The position numbers were made by a program, and so were the translations under genes. Under the pieces are notes generated by a model. The model did no database searches and was not told the origin of the DNA. It saw only the letters and a list, made by a program, of their open reading frames with translations. Shown here one piece after another: positions 46,893-58,358 of a DNA stretch of 64,000 bases. This DNA comes from Pardosa pseudoannulata (Eukaryota; Arthropoda; Arachnida; Araneae; Lycosidae). The stretch spans positions 177,416,030 through 177,480,029 of the forward strand of contig CM063505.1 of the NCBI GenBank assembly GCA_032207245.1, given 5' to 3'. Position 1 is the first letter of the stretch. Each line of letters begins with the position of its first letter.

Positions 46893-47224
46893 GTAATTGT
46901 CTATCTTTATTATTTTTTTACAGTCCACATCTATGCTCTCCGTACAGCCCCTAAATGTGTATGTGCATAATGCGTTTCGTAGGCATGAAGGATGGGATGT
47001 TCGATCTAGTAATTCCGTGATCTCATTAAGATGCAATTTCTCAAGAGCGAGATTTCATTCTTTCTAAAAGTGAAAGGAAAATGTCAACATCAACTACATA
47101 AAACTAACCTAAAATTTGTATGTAAGAACAGCGGTGGCCAATGTGCTCCTATAGCCAAGAAAATTTTGGGCCCCAAGGTGGAATTTATGAAATTTGTAAT
47201 TGAAACAAATAAATATTTATTGTA
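46893..47224. other. Unassigned
   Basis: A plus-strand frame 47031-47225 has no recognised motif. Confidence 0.45.
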
Positions 47225-47232
47225 GTTTATAT

Positions 47233-48018
47233 CAGAGGTGGGCAAAAGCCGGTCTTTTTGCTTATTTTGTCCGGCTCGTTGAAAAATCCTGCATGCAATT
47301 TTTTTAATCTCTTATATGCGATTTTGTTGAAATCAACAGTATTTGTGACAACATATATTTGTGAAATAACTTTTTCGTTAATGATTTACATGAAAAATAA
47401 ATATGGATCACAAATTACTGACGAAAATATAACTCGGTATTACGAATTGCTACAAGGGATTTGGATCCAAATTTTGAAGAAATGATATCAAATGAACATT
47501 CCAGATTTCACGTTTCGCATGAACTAAAATTATTCTATTTTAACATTTGATGTCTGTCTTTTTTTTTTTTATAATTTTATTTACTACTATATTTACAAAA
47601 TGTAATATAAATATAAAAATGTAATAACTATGATCAAAATAATTTGTATCGTTAAGATATAAATAAATATCAAAATAAAATCTTTCATTAACTGATTTAT
47701 TTAATGACCATTAATTTAATATAATGGATCATATTTCTTTAAAAATTACGGGACATTTTACTGGGCACAAGTTGTTCGCATATACACCTAAGTAAGACAA
47801 TTTATTATTACTATTATCTTTTATTAACTGTCAAATTTCTCTGTCCAAATGCTTTAAAATGATACTTATAGTGTTTTTGTCAAAAAAATTTCTTGGCCAG
47901 GGAAAAAACTCCACCCAAAACATTCGCGTGTGCACAGCGTACGCGGTATAGTTCTCCGGCCCGGGAGACATTTTGAAAATTTCATTTTGGCCGCTCTTAC
48001 AAGTTTTTGCCGCCCTTG
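47233..48018 (+). mobile_element. hAT element, older copy of a related group
   Basis: The left end CAGAGGTGGGCAAAAGCCGG pairs with the right end (reverse complement CAAGGGCGGCAAAAACTTG). The 8-bp flanks GTTTATAT and ATTTAAAT agree at six of eight positions, a decayed target duplication. GGCCCGG-type subterminal blocks lie near 47955. The transposase C-terminus remains at 47258-47485. Confidence 0.65.
47258..47485 (+). pseudogene. hAT transposase C-terminal remnant
   Basis: The frame contains TYICEITFSLMIYMKNKYGS then QITDENI, equivalent to the CExxFSxMxxxKxKYRSxLTDENL signature of the hAT dimerisation domain. It ends at a stop soon after, as expected. The upstream part of the frame runs through the terminal inverted repeat and is not protein. 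Catalytic domain absent. Confidence 0.7.
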
Positions 48019-50304
48019 ATTTAAATCATATAGTTTTAATGACTCATTGGCTATTATTACACATTTTTATATACATTTATAATTTTTAACTGTTTATTTG
48101 TTAATTTATGAATAATAACAAGGTACTACTTTCCATTTTCATCCATAATAAATAAATAAATAAATAAATATTCACACATATACATAATACCTACATTCAC
48201 ACATAAAGTGCGATATGCTGTCATACATAAGATGCACATACAGTGCAACCCGCGAGCCTTTTAGATTGTCATGCCACAACAAGGAAAAGAAAAGATTAGA
48301 AAGCAGTGAGGTGTAAAATCTGTACAGTGTGAAGTTTTTGATTAAACTAATTTTATTTTTAAACTGAAGCGATTCAACACTTCATAAGGTATAAGACGTT
48401 TTTATGTATATAGTAAAAATAAAACACGATTGTTAGTGAGAATTTTGATAAACATCGCTTGTGAGCAGGATTATCACCAAAATATTTAATTTTTAATAAA
48501 AAAAATTGGTATTTTAATGCAATTTATGAATACGTTTTTAACCCTCGAGGAACACTTCTCGGAATTACGCTAGAACGCGTTCCAGGCCTTGGAGGCCCGG
48601 TGCAACTTTTTTGAACAAAATACCAAAAAAAAAATTGCGTTTGATGATGAATAGAAAATTTGTGTTGCCAGATATACAGTTTAAAATATATTTCGCATTA
48701 TTTGAAATATTAATTTTTAAAAGTATTTTAGATTGAAGATCTTTTTTGATTAGCATTCCGAAATCCCAAACGTGAGACACTACCAAGTTAAAAACTTAAA
48801 TTACATCATTATAGTTCATCTTTATATTTCATTGTTTTAATCATGTAACTATGAATTTTTGACAGCAAGTCTTCTCCGACCACAAAGACTAGATAATAAT
48901 GCAAAACTGTATGCGCATGCACTGGGTATATGGAGCCCAAATAAATTAAAAGTATCTCTTTCAGAGAAAAGTATTCAGGTAAAATTGCGGAAATGCATGT
49001 TATTGGGAGTCTAGAAGACCGAGAACTACTGAAATTTTGGGAAGTTTATTGGGTGTTTTGTGTGGAATGTTTTATAACGCTGGAGCTTCAGAGGCCTCGA
49101 GTGTTACTACCTACTATAACTGTTTTTGTAAGCTTCATTTCTCACCAGAAAAAAAACAGCGTCATCAATTTGCTTTGAGATTGCATTTATTTAAATTAGC
49201 CCCAATACGCAAAAATTAAAGTAATAATAAATTACGATATTTTAAAGATCTAATGAGCTGATTCTAGAGACAGTTTGAAACCAAACTTATTACTATAAAA
49301 TAAAAAACAGAACATTTTATATTATACCCCCCCCCAAAAAAAAATAACATATGGGGCTTCAAGTATATAATTACAGTTTTCTAATATCAGATAATCAATT
49401 AACGTTTGTTTACTATCCTGTTATAACGCATTAAACATTTTTTAATATCTTAATGGTTCTTTGTAATTCATAATACAAAACGACATAATCTTAAGATAAC
49501 TTGTAATACTAACATTTTGGTATCGTAGTCATTGACAAACAGCGTGATATTTCATTTATTGATTTTTTTTATTTAATGCATTTTTTTTCATGTGGGGATA
49601 GAAAAAAAACTATTTTTCTTCATAAATTATCTAAAAGATATTTTCAATTTTTTAAACCTCTTAACATTGAAAATGTTTTACGAATTATGAACAAGTTGTT
49701 ATCAATTTCATTTAGAACCATTTTATTGTAAACTATAATTTTTATTAAAAATGAAGCACTTATTTATATTAATGACTTCAGAAAAGTCATAAAAATAATA
49801 GACAATAAACTGATATTAAAGCTGACTATACAATTGGATAGATTAATAATGGGATTTTAAATAAATCGGATACAAACTGACGAAACAAATATATTCAGTA
49901 AGTACATATTCAATTAATTTAAGTCAATAAATGACATTGGATATTTCATTATTTTATAAAATCACTCTCTAAATTTTTCTTTTAAGAAAATTAAGCCTGA
50001 TTTATGTTATAATCCTGCAATTAATATTCTTGAAAATAATCGGATACATACTTACTGTATTAATACACTTAATAAATATGTATTTGATTAATATATAAAA
50101 AGAACAAAACGGAATATGTTTGAGTAGCATTATAAATTCCTCCTCTTTAAGTGTTAATTTATTCATTTAGTCTCTAGGTATTCAGTCTTATGATTTCACC
50201 ACCTGAGCATTCTGTCTTGAGCAATAGGATATTTTACTAGTCTCTAAAGATGTTTTTTTTTTCTGTCTTTCATGTTTTTTGGCGAAATACATCGCCGACT
50301 CAAA
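48019..50304. other. AT-rich stretch, few features
   Basis: An (AAAT)n microsatellite at about 48147-48172. Frames at 48565-48786 (minus) and 48993-49219 (plus) have no recognisable motif. A C-run followed by an A-run at about 49327-49345. Nothing else seen. Confidence 0.5.
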
Positions 50305-50403
50305 ATGGCTGAAGGTTTTGCCCGCCTTACCGAAGATGAAATTTCTCGCCTGGCTGAACTTGTCCGAAAGATGCGCACAGGCATCTGGTATAAAGCAATT
50401 TAA
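50305..50403 (+). CDS. Short open frame, 32 aa, possible gene or element start
   Basis: ATG at 50305 in good context (TCAAAATGGCTG) opens a 32-codon frame beginning MAEGFARLTEDEISRLAEL and ending in TAA at 50401. The first 17 residues recall the N-terminal 'F-x-x-L-T-E-D-E-I' stretch seen before recombinase-like domains in some animal proteins (for example Crypton-type or ZMYM-related); the rest does not continue the match. The segment is GC-richer than its flanks. An overlapping frame (50279-50557) is also open, so the frame is uncertain. Confidence 0.22.
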   Translation: MAEGFARLTEDEISRLAELVRKMRTGIWYKAI

Positions 50404-50663
50404 ATTCAATGCTTTATTTATACATATTTATAACTCCGTGTTACCCTTGGTACTGGGTGATTCGAAAAATGTTTTATGCATGACGGGAACTTGTAAACGG
50501 AATTTTCTCTTTTTAGTTACACACTTGAAAATCTCATTTGACATGCGCTCATTTTAATTATGACTCTGCGTCGGCTGAAATATTTTTTGGCAGAACATAA
50601 ATTCTCTGGTTTCCCGCTATTTACTTTAGTACAAATGGAGTACCAAATCAGTAATATAAGAAA

Positions 50664-51786
50664 CTAGCAAGTTTGCCCGTGCTTCGCTACGGGGATCTTA
50701 ATATATTACTTTTAAACAAAAATTTTTTTTCTTGAATAACTCATAGTTCAATTATTATTAGTTAAAATTCGTCATAGTTCAGTTCAAGACATTGGCATAT
50801 TTATATATTTCTATTATAAGCTTATTATAACATTATTCAGTTTTTTATAATCGAATTTGTGTCTTATATTAACTTTGTTCAAACTTTTTTATGGTAAAAC
50901 ATAAGTTTAACCCTAAATTACATTACTGTATTACTACTGTACGTTGATTAGCAACGTTAATAGATCTTGCCTTATGACGCGGTAGAATATGAAGCAGAGG
51001 TTTTGACAGCAACAGTGCTCATTTTGTTGGTATTAATAAATGTTGTCCACAATTAAGGAAATTCATGACAAACCACATGGTTTTGTATGAAACAGAAACA
51101 CACATTCATATCGACAACCATATGAATATAAAGATAACTATATAAAATAATAGGTTTTTATTTGCCCATGAGAGTCATTGAAATTTGTACTTTTTGTTGT
51201 TAAAATATTGTTGATAAATATTTCATTGAAACATAAAAATTAACTAAAAAATAAATTTAAAATTAGTTTCCATATAAAAATACTGTAATTTGCTTCATAT
51301 AGAAATGAAAGTGAATCACTTTATAGCTCAATTTCCAGATCAAATCGAATGGATATTAAATAATATAAAATAAGAAATGAATAAATCACATATTTAAAGT
51401 AATGATGCCACAAGGATAGAAAAAAATCCTTTTCACCTATTTATTATGTGATAAATTGAAAATTTTAATCGCCACCTTTTAACCGAGGAAAACTGCGTTT
51501 AAAACAATTACTTGGGATGACGTCAAATTGCTAGAAATATTTTTTCTTTCACTTAGTTATGATGCGATAAATTAAAAAAATAATCGTTTGCGTTTAACCG
51601 GGGAAAATAATGCTTGGAATAAGGACATGAAATGCTCGGAAAAGGGGGAAGGAATGGATTTAGAACGTTAAAAATTTATAAAAACCTTCCCAGGGATATA
51701 CCTAAAAATTTCCCAAATTTTCACGGCGATTGGATGCATGGTTATTGAGTCTATAGAGTACAGACAGACAGTCAGACACAAATTCA
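50664..51786 (+). repeat. Dispersed repeat element, class undetermined
   Basis: It begins ACTAGCAAGTTTGCCCGTGC and ends with a GACAGACAG-type run, then AAATTCATTTATATATA into a TA repeat. A start of this type and a PyAGACAG-type tail before TA repeats are common in arthropod dispersed repeats. Part of it (51430-51620) matches the inverted fragment at 12840-13000. A second start-like sequence (ACTAGCTGTTTCGCACCC) follows the TA tract at 51892. No coding frame. Confidence 0.45.
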
Positions 51787-51805
51787 TTTATATATATATA
51801 TATAT

Positions 51806-51890
<85 letters not shown>
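51787..51890. repeat. TA microsatellite
   Basis: (TA)n with one GATA and one CATA interruption, between two repeat-element starts. Confidence 0.9.
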
Positions 51891-52457
51891 GACTAGCTGT
51901 TTCGCACCCAGCCTTCGATCTGAATATATGCTTTTAGTGACGTCAAGGGGTCTTTTAAAAACACTTCTACAGATTATTTTAATTTGAGATATAATATGAC
52001 GCATAAAATTGATATATTTAACAGTATATAGTGATTTCTATGTGCTATCTTTTAGTAGAAAATTACCGTCTTTATATGTTATAATCGCATTAAATTCCAA
52101 TAATGCTTTACATAAAACAAAACTAAAAGTACAATATAAGCCTCAAGAATAGGGGATTCAAACTAGTGGCCCACAGGCGTATATTGATCACAAAAGCTTT
52201 CAAAAATTGAAAAACTCTATAGTTTTTTTTCAACGAAATTCATTAAAAATCAGTGTAGAACTAGACATGAAAAATTCTTCATAGCTTTATCTTGAGATTA
52301 GCATTAATATAAATGATAGTAAAAATTTCGTTTATTGGTTGATGCAGGTGACTATCTATAATCTCACTAAATTACTAAATTATCTTATTTACAATTTTTT
52401 ATTACATTATTCATTTTAGTTTGTTTTTAGGTATTGTTTTCTTACTTTTTGTCAATA
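51891..52457. other. Second repeat-element start, then unassigned
   Basis: ACTAGCTGTTTCGCACCCAG at 51892 resembles the start at 50664. The remainder up to the TTAA at 52458 is AT-rich and unassigned. Confidence 0.4.
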
Positions 52458-52997
52458 TTAACACATTGTATGCGGGTCACGTACTAGTAAGTTTTCTGAC
52501 GATTGATACTTCAGCTCGAGTCACTTACTAGTACGGGTTAGTGCAACAACAGGGTTTGTTTGTGGGCACAAAAATAACGGTATATATAGAAAAAGGAAGC
52601 CGAATGTTCTTGTCTACTACATACATTCAGGAAAACTTTAGAAACTAGTTTAAACTTCTTTTAAAAACTAGTTTTTACATCAATGGATGCGGAACCACAG
52701 AACAGGAAAAAATTAAAACTATATACTACTATTTCAATTTGATTCTTCATATTTAAGATACTATTACAAATTTATCCACTAAAAAATATATTTTTTTTTA
52801 CAAAAATCTTACGCTTGTTATTAATATATTTCTATTTATATTTTTGTCTATATATTTCAATAAAAAATACAAAAAGTTGGATAAAAATTAAATAATTTTC
52901 GATCTATTGAGATTTAACAGAATAACTAAATTTACGCGCAAAACGCCCGCTCCCGGTACATTGCCGCTGCGAAATGTACCCGCACACAATGTGTTAA
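52458..52997 (+). mobile_element. TTAA-flanked MITE, family M, copy 3
   Basis: TTAA at 52458-52461 and 52994-52997; ends TTAACACATTGTATGCGGGT and, reverse complemented, TTAACACATTGTGTGCGGGT. This is the cleanest inverted repeat of the family. It matches 41019-41564 along its length without the internal TA expansion. No coding capacity. Confidence 0.9.
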
Positions 52998-53381
52998 TTC
53001 AAATAAACTGACTGTTGAGTAATCTTCAAGATTTAACTGCTTGGGAGTATCATAGTTTTTTTGTTTATTTTTTATTTCACTCTTTTACGAATATATTAAA
53101 TAATTAATCTTATAAAAACTTTAATTACATTCTTTAACCCTGTAAAAACCCATCCTTCTATTTTGATTTCCTACATTTTCATGTTTGCTCTTACATTTTA
53201 AAAGTACAAATAGTAACGAACTTCTGAAATGTATTTTGTAATGGAGAGTAAAATTAAAAAACAGATTTACTAAGACTGTTGTATATAAAAAAAGTAATAA
53301 AAGTAATTTAAGGTTAAAGCAATGCTTCTATTAAATAAGAATTTTCTTGTTTGATTTTCTTCCTTGAATGTGTGTTTTGAT

Positions 53382-53383
<2 letters not shown>
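52998..53383. other. AT-rich stretch, nothing recognised
   Basis: No gene or repeat noted. Confidence 0.6.

Positions 53384-53444
<61 letters not shown>
53384..53444. repeat. TA microsatellite
   Basis: Pure (TA)n. The minus-strand YIYIY frames over it are artefacts. Confidence 0.92.
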
Positions 53445-53445
<1 letters not shown>

Positions 53446-54199
53446 TGTGGATACCTGAAGCAGTAAAAAATTTTGTAACGTGCCTTTAAAGCAGCATTTA
53501 TAAACTTTTTTAGTTGACAACACACTAAAAATATTCTAAATTATTTACAGCACACCTAAAAATATGATATCAAATAAAAATGCAGGAAAAGTAAACTATA
53601 AAAGATATTTTAAAAATTCTTTGAAATATTACAAGTGTCATTTCAAAGTAATAAAATCGATGTGACGGAAAATAGCACATAATAACTGCAATATTTTTTT
53701 AACTAAAGATTCAAAGATTTTAAAGATAAATGACTTTAACCATTTACCAAAAACCTTCTTAAAACACACGAAAATCTCTTCAGTGTATATATATTCTTTG
53801 ACACACATGTTGAAAACCACTGAATTATTGTCTTAAATTTGTGAAAAAATAATGCGCTCATTACATGGCGTAAATAAGGAGTTAAGTTTAGTACCACGAG
53901 ATGGGTCATTTTGACTCAAACACAATATTTTTTTCCAATTTTCCCCAAAAAGTTACTAACGAAATTGAAACAAATTTCTTAATATTTCCTAATTCCATAA
54001 AAAATTATGAAAATATAATATTGAAGAATCTGTGCATATGAAAAAAAGGGTCCATTACTAAACTTCCAAGTATGGAAACAAAACTGTAGATATTTGTTGC
54101 AACTTTAAACTGTCGATATGTAGAAAATGTACAAAATATATCTGTAATGTACCCAAATTGTGCCTGAAACCATGTAAGAAACTTTAAATGGTAAAAAAA
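53445..54199. other. AT-rich stretch, nothing recognised
   Basis: No gene or repeat noted. Confidence 0.6.
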
Positions 54200-55055
54200 T
54201 TAAGGTAACCGACCACAATAGCGATTTTCAGGAAAAATATCGAAAAAAATTTATTCTTTTATTTTAAAGATCAGTCTTTTAGTTGTCTAAAACAGTTTTC
54301 AGTTTGTTTCTCGAGTCATTAGAAGTCATGATACAGCTGTTTAATGATCACCGGAAGTGTCGAAAAGATACCGGAAGTGAGCAGTTAAAGTTCTTGACTT
54401 TGAGTGTTAGCGTGAAAAGCGTCGTAAATAGCCCATTATAACTTCTAAATAAATAAATTACTCCAGCATAATTCTGAATGTTTATCCAAATTATGAAGCA
54501 CTTAATTTATATAATAAAATCTTTAAATTTGAATTTCTGAAAAACTGGGTTTTTCTACACCACCACACCTTAATAGTCATAACTGCTAAAATAATTTTTA
54601 GAATTTAATTAGAATTTAACTGTATGTTTTTAATGATGTTATGTATGCATTGAACGTCAGGATTATAAATATATTCATTTTGAAATAAGTTATGTGCATT
54701 TGTGTTAGAAACTTCTTTATTTTTTTCTTCATTTATTGCTCTAAATTATTTGATTGGCTGTAACTGATTTATACTTTAGAATATTTTTATTCTGGAGGTT
54801 CAATGCATACATAATGGATATATGTCAACATTTACCTAAGTAAAAGTGATATGTATTGCATATTTTTTTAGTTAGGAGTGTTAGCGTAAAGTAAAAAAAT
54901 GCTTGTTTTTTTCTGTATTTTTGCCAATTTTTAAGACAATATATATGCATTTATGTTAATTTTCATATTTTTTTGTCCTTTATAACCTATTACTGCAATA
55001 ACTAAAAAAATATTTCCTTAAAAATTTTGTATGCGAACGTGGTTGGTTACCTTAA
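54200..55055. mobile_element. TTAA-flanked non-autonomous element, Kolobok- or piggyBac-like
   Basis: TTAA at 54200-54203 and 55052-55055. The left end reads GGTAACCGACCACAATAGCG; the right end, reverse complemented, reads GGTAACCAACCACGTTCGCA, sharing GGTAACCRACCAC. The interior has paired CCGGAAGT motifs and CAGCTGTTTAA (54340-54390), reminiscent of the element at 10691-11609. No transposase frame. Confidence 0.72.
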
Positions 55056-55152
55056 ACAATTTCATTAAAGCTGTTTATCTATTTTTTAAATAAACTTTTC
55101 AATGGTGTCATCTTATTACTTTTTATGAATTATTGTAGTAAATTAAGGTCTA

Positions 55153-56578
55153 AAAAGGAATAAATGTCATTGCGTATAAATACAATATACTTTTTGAGAA
55201 ACAACAAGGATTCATGTTAATCGAGGTAAGTTTTATCTAGCCGGTGGTTTTAGGTATACAAACTCCCGCAGTTCTAGTGTGAAGTAACAAAGGAATAAAA
55301 GGAATAAATGTCATGCGTATAAATACAATATACTTTTTGAGAAACAACAAGGATTCATGTTAAATCGAGGTAAGTTTTATCTAGCCGGTGGTTTTAGGTA
55401 TACAAACTCCCGCAGTTCTAGTGTGAAGTAACAAAGGAATAAAAGGAATAAATGTCATGCGTATAAATACAATATACTTTTTGAGAAACAACACTGATTC
55501 ATGTTAATCGAGGTAAGTTTTATCTAGCCGGTGATTTTAGGTATACAAACTCCCGCAGTTCTAGTGTGAAGTAACAAAGGAATGAAAGGAATAAATGTCA
55601 TTGCATATAAATACAATATGCTTTTTGAGAAACAACACTGATTCATGTTAATCGAGGTAAGTTTTATCTAGCCGGTGGTTTTAGGTATACAAACTCCCAG
55701 TTCTACTGTGAAGTAACAAAGAAATAAAAGGAATAAATGTCATTGCGTATAAATACAATATACTTTTTGAGAAACAACAAGGATTCATGTTAATCGAGGT
55801 AAGTTTTATCTAGCCGGTGGTTTTAGGTATACAAACTCCCGCAGTTCTAGTGTGAAGTAACAAAGGAATAAAAGGAATAAATGTCATGCGTATAAATACA
55901 ATATACGTTTTGAGAAACAACACGGATTCATGTTAATCGAGGTAAGTTTTATCTAGCCGGTGGTTTTAGGTATACAAACTCCCGCAGTTCTAGTGTGAAG
56001 TAACAAAGGAATAAAAGGAATAAATGTCATTGCGTATAAATACAATATACTTTTTGAGAAACAACACGGATTCATGTTAATCGAGGTAAGTTTTATCTAG
56101 CCGGTGGTTTTAGGTATACAAACTCCCGCAGTTTTAGTGTGAAGTAACAAAGGAATAAAAGGAATAAATGTCATTGCGTATAAATACAATATACTTTTTG
56201 AGAAACAACAAGGATTCATGTTAATCGAGGTAAGTTTTATCTAGCCGGTGGTTTTAGGTATACAAACTCCCGCAGTTCTAGTGTGAAGTAACAAAGGAAT
56301 AAAAGGAATAAATGTCATTGCGTATAAATACAATATACTTTTTGAGAAACAACACGGATTCATGTTAATCGAGGTAAGTTTTATCTAGCCGGTGATTTTA
56401 GGTATACAAACTCCCGCAGTTCTAGTGTGAAGTAACAAAGGAATAAAAGGAATAAATGTCATTGCGTATAAATACAATATACTTTTTGAGAAACAACAAG
56501 GATTCATGTTAATCGAGGTAAGTTTTACCGAGCAGGTGGTTTTAGGTATACGAACTCCCGCAGTTCTAGTGTGAAGTA
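55153..56578 (+). repeat. Tandem repeat, ten copies of 144 bp
   Basis: The marker GGTAAGTTTTA recurs at 55225, 55369, 55512, 55656, 55798, 55941, 56085, 56229, 56373 and 56517, spacing 142-144 bp. Units are nearly identical, with small variants (AACAAGG/AACACTG/AACACGG, GGTGGTTTT/GGTGATTTT) that do not alternate regularly. The last unit is the most diverged. Each unit contains TCGAGGTAAGT, a consensus 5' splice site on the plus strand. Confidence 0.95.
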
Positions 56579-57299
56579 CAATTTTACAACCGAAAAATAG
56601 TACAATACTTTTCACTAAAGGCATAGATAAGGCTCATGGACCCTCTCCCCTCTGTGAAAGCGATGTTAAGACAAAAATATGAATGATCAAACCAGACGAA
56701 ATTTATTACTGCTCTTTCGCAGGAGATGGTAGGACGTCAATTTATTGTTCCGGAAAGACTGACTTGAGTTCCTGCCCTGCTTGCGCTACTGAACTGGAAA
56801 AATATTGTAATTGAGGCAACAGGCACAGTTTCCTGAATTCCCCCGAAGGCAAAAGCAATTTTTGTAACTTACATTGTTTATTTTTATGTTGCGTCAGTGC
56901 TGATAGGGATGTGATTTTTCTAACAATATCAGTCAAGTTTTAAGCTGAGAATTGATTGAACTAATTAAGGTAGTTTTATGTACTGATGTACACCGTTTCA
57001 AATCTGACGTTTAGTTTATCGGTGCTTAAGTGCACATCTTCATATGTTTGGTCGTCCAATCATGTCAACAATATTCTCGCTTACGTCCTAATCTCGTTAG
57101 GGATACAGTCACGAAAAAAACTAGGCATTATGTACTACTTTGTTTATAACAGTAAACCGACTTAATGGTGAATTGGAGAATATTCGCTGACAGTTTTTAA
57201 TTTAATACCATTTAAACGAGTACTTCTGTTTGTGTACGGAAACCCGGTACACAACGAGCATTGTTCGCATTGTTTAGTTGGTGCGCGCGTTTCTACCTA
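56579..57299. other. Unassigned
   Basis: A minus-strand frame (56742-56936) starts in ATGACTG and contains no motif that I recognise; it also contains a GTAAGT. The rest shows nothing. Confidence 0.4.
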
Positions 57300-57304
57300 C
57301 CGGT

Positions 57305-57686
57305 TGTTGGAGAGGGTTATCGATAAAAATATCGATACAATTTTCACTTCAGTCTTAACCGCATTTCATCCTATGCAAATGTATTAACTATGAGCCGTGG
57401 TATAAATGGAGTTTCCCGGTTAGCTCCTTGCCCTTTTCTGTAACTCTGATTGTGAGGTACTGCTAAAAATGTTGTCGTGGTAAGTCAGTCGTAAGGAAAT
57501 ACGACGTAATATGTTGAAAACTGCTGCAGTTTATATTAATATCTTGTTTATATTTTTATCGTTCGAGCTGAACGAATAAACGTTTATTTCATGAAATGAA
57601 CTGTGTGTGACTTTCTACGTATCTCCACACCACATGCGTAACATGACGCTGTGCACTCTGCAAATAAGTTGAAATTTACCCCAACA
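57305..57686 (+). mobile_element. Solo LTR, family C, second copy
   Basis: 382 bp, TGTTGGAGAGGG... to ...TTACCCCAACA, paralogous to 43195-43562. TATAAA at 57401 and AATAAA at 57575-57580 keep the U3-R-U5 order. The flanks CCGGT (57300-57304) and CAGGT (57687-57691) agree at four of five bases, a slightly decayed target duplication. Confidence 0.82.
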
Positions 57687-57691
57687 CAGGT

Positions 57692-58146
57692 AACAATAGG
57701 TCACCGAAGGACCTTTTGACGACCTTCCGTTTTTTCTTTCTTTCAGGTCATGTAAGGGATCGTTACAATGTTAAAACAGTAAATAGAAAGTTCTATTTTT
57801 CAAAATTTGAGTAATTATGTAGTTTTAAAAATATTATATTTATGAATGTACTGTTATTTTAAGTTTAAAATGCAATACAGTAAACTTCAGGAGGGGATAT
57901 GTTCACAAACTCCTAATTATTTGATATTCTCCCCCCCCCGACAAAAAAAAAAGAAAAAAAACAAAAAACTCCCATAGACATTACATTCAATTTAGTAAAT
58001 CCACTGGAAGGAAAACAGTTACGGTTAAAGAATAAATTTACTAAACAAATTTCCAATTTTGCTTCTTTATACAAAGGATTAATCTTTCTTTGAAATTTAC
58101 CTCTGTTATAACCATCCTCAAATGTTGCTTCTTTTTTAACGAAACT
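57692..58146. other. Low-complexity and AT-rich sequence
   Basis: Includes a C-run then A-rich tract at about 57931-57970. No gene seen. Confidence 0.55.
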
Positions 58147-58160
58147 TCATATTCTTTTTC

Positions 58161-58344
58161 GGTATGATTTGGTTTTGGAGTGCTACAGTCTTCTTTTTGC
58201 AACACGAGGGATAATGACACCGGGACCTACTGCTTAAAGCCGCTTCCGAACGGCTGCGAACATCCACGCCATAGTGGGATTCGAACCCACGAACTCCGGT
58301 TCCAAAGGCCAGCACCCTAACCATTCGGCCATCGTTCGGCTGCC
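58161..58344 (-). mobile_element. tRNA-derived SINE, well preserved
   Basis: Inverted copy of the family at 12455-12631. Box B complement GGGATTCGAACCC at about 58277 and box A complement CCATTCGGCCATC at about 58320. Target duplication of 14 bp, TCATATTCTTTTTC (58147-58160, 58345-58358). Confidence 0.92.
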
Positions 58345-58358
58345 TCATATTCTTTTTC

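Noticed and set aside
46708..46893. Plus-strand frame of 61 codons
   Set aside because: Opposite strand to the candidate exon with matching acceptor and donor; no plus-strand splice support seen.
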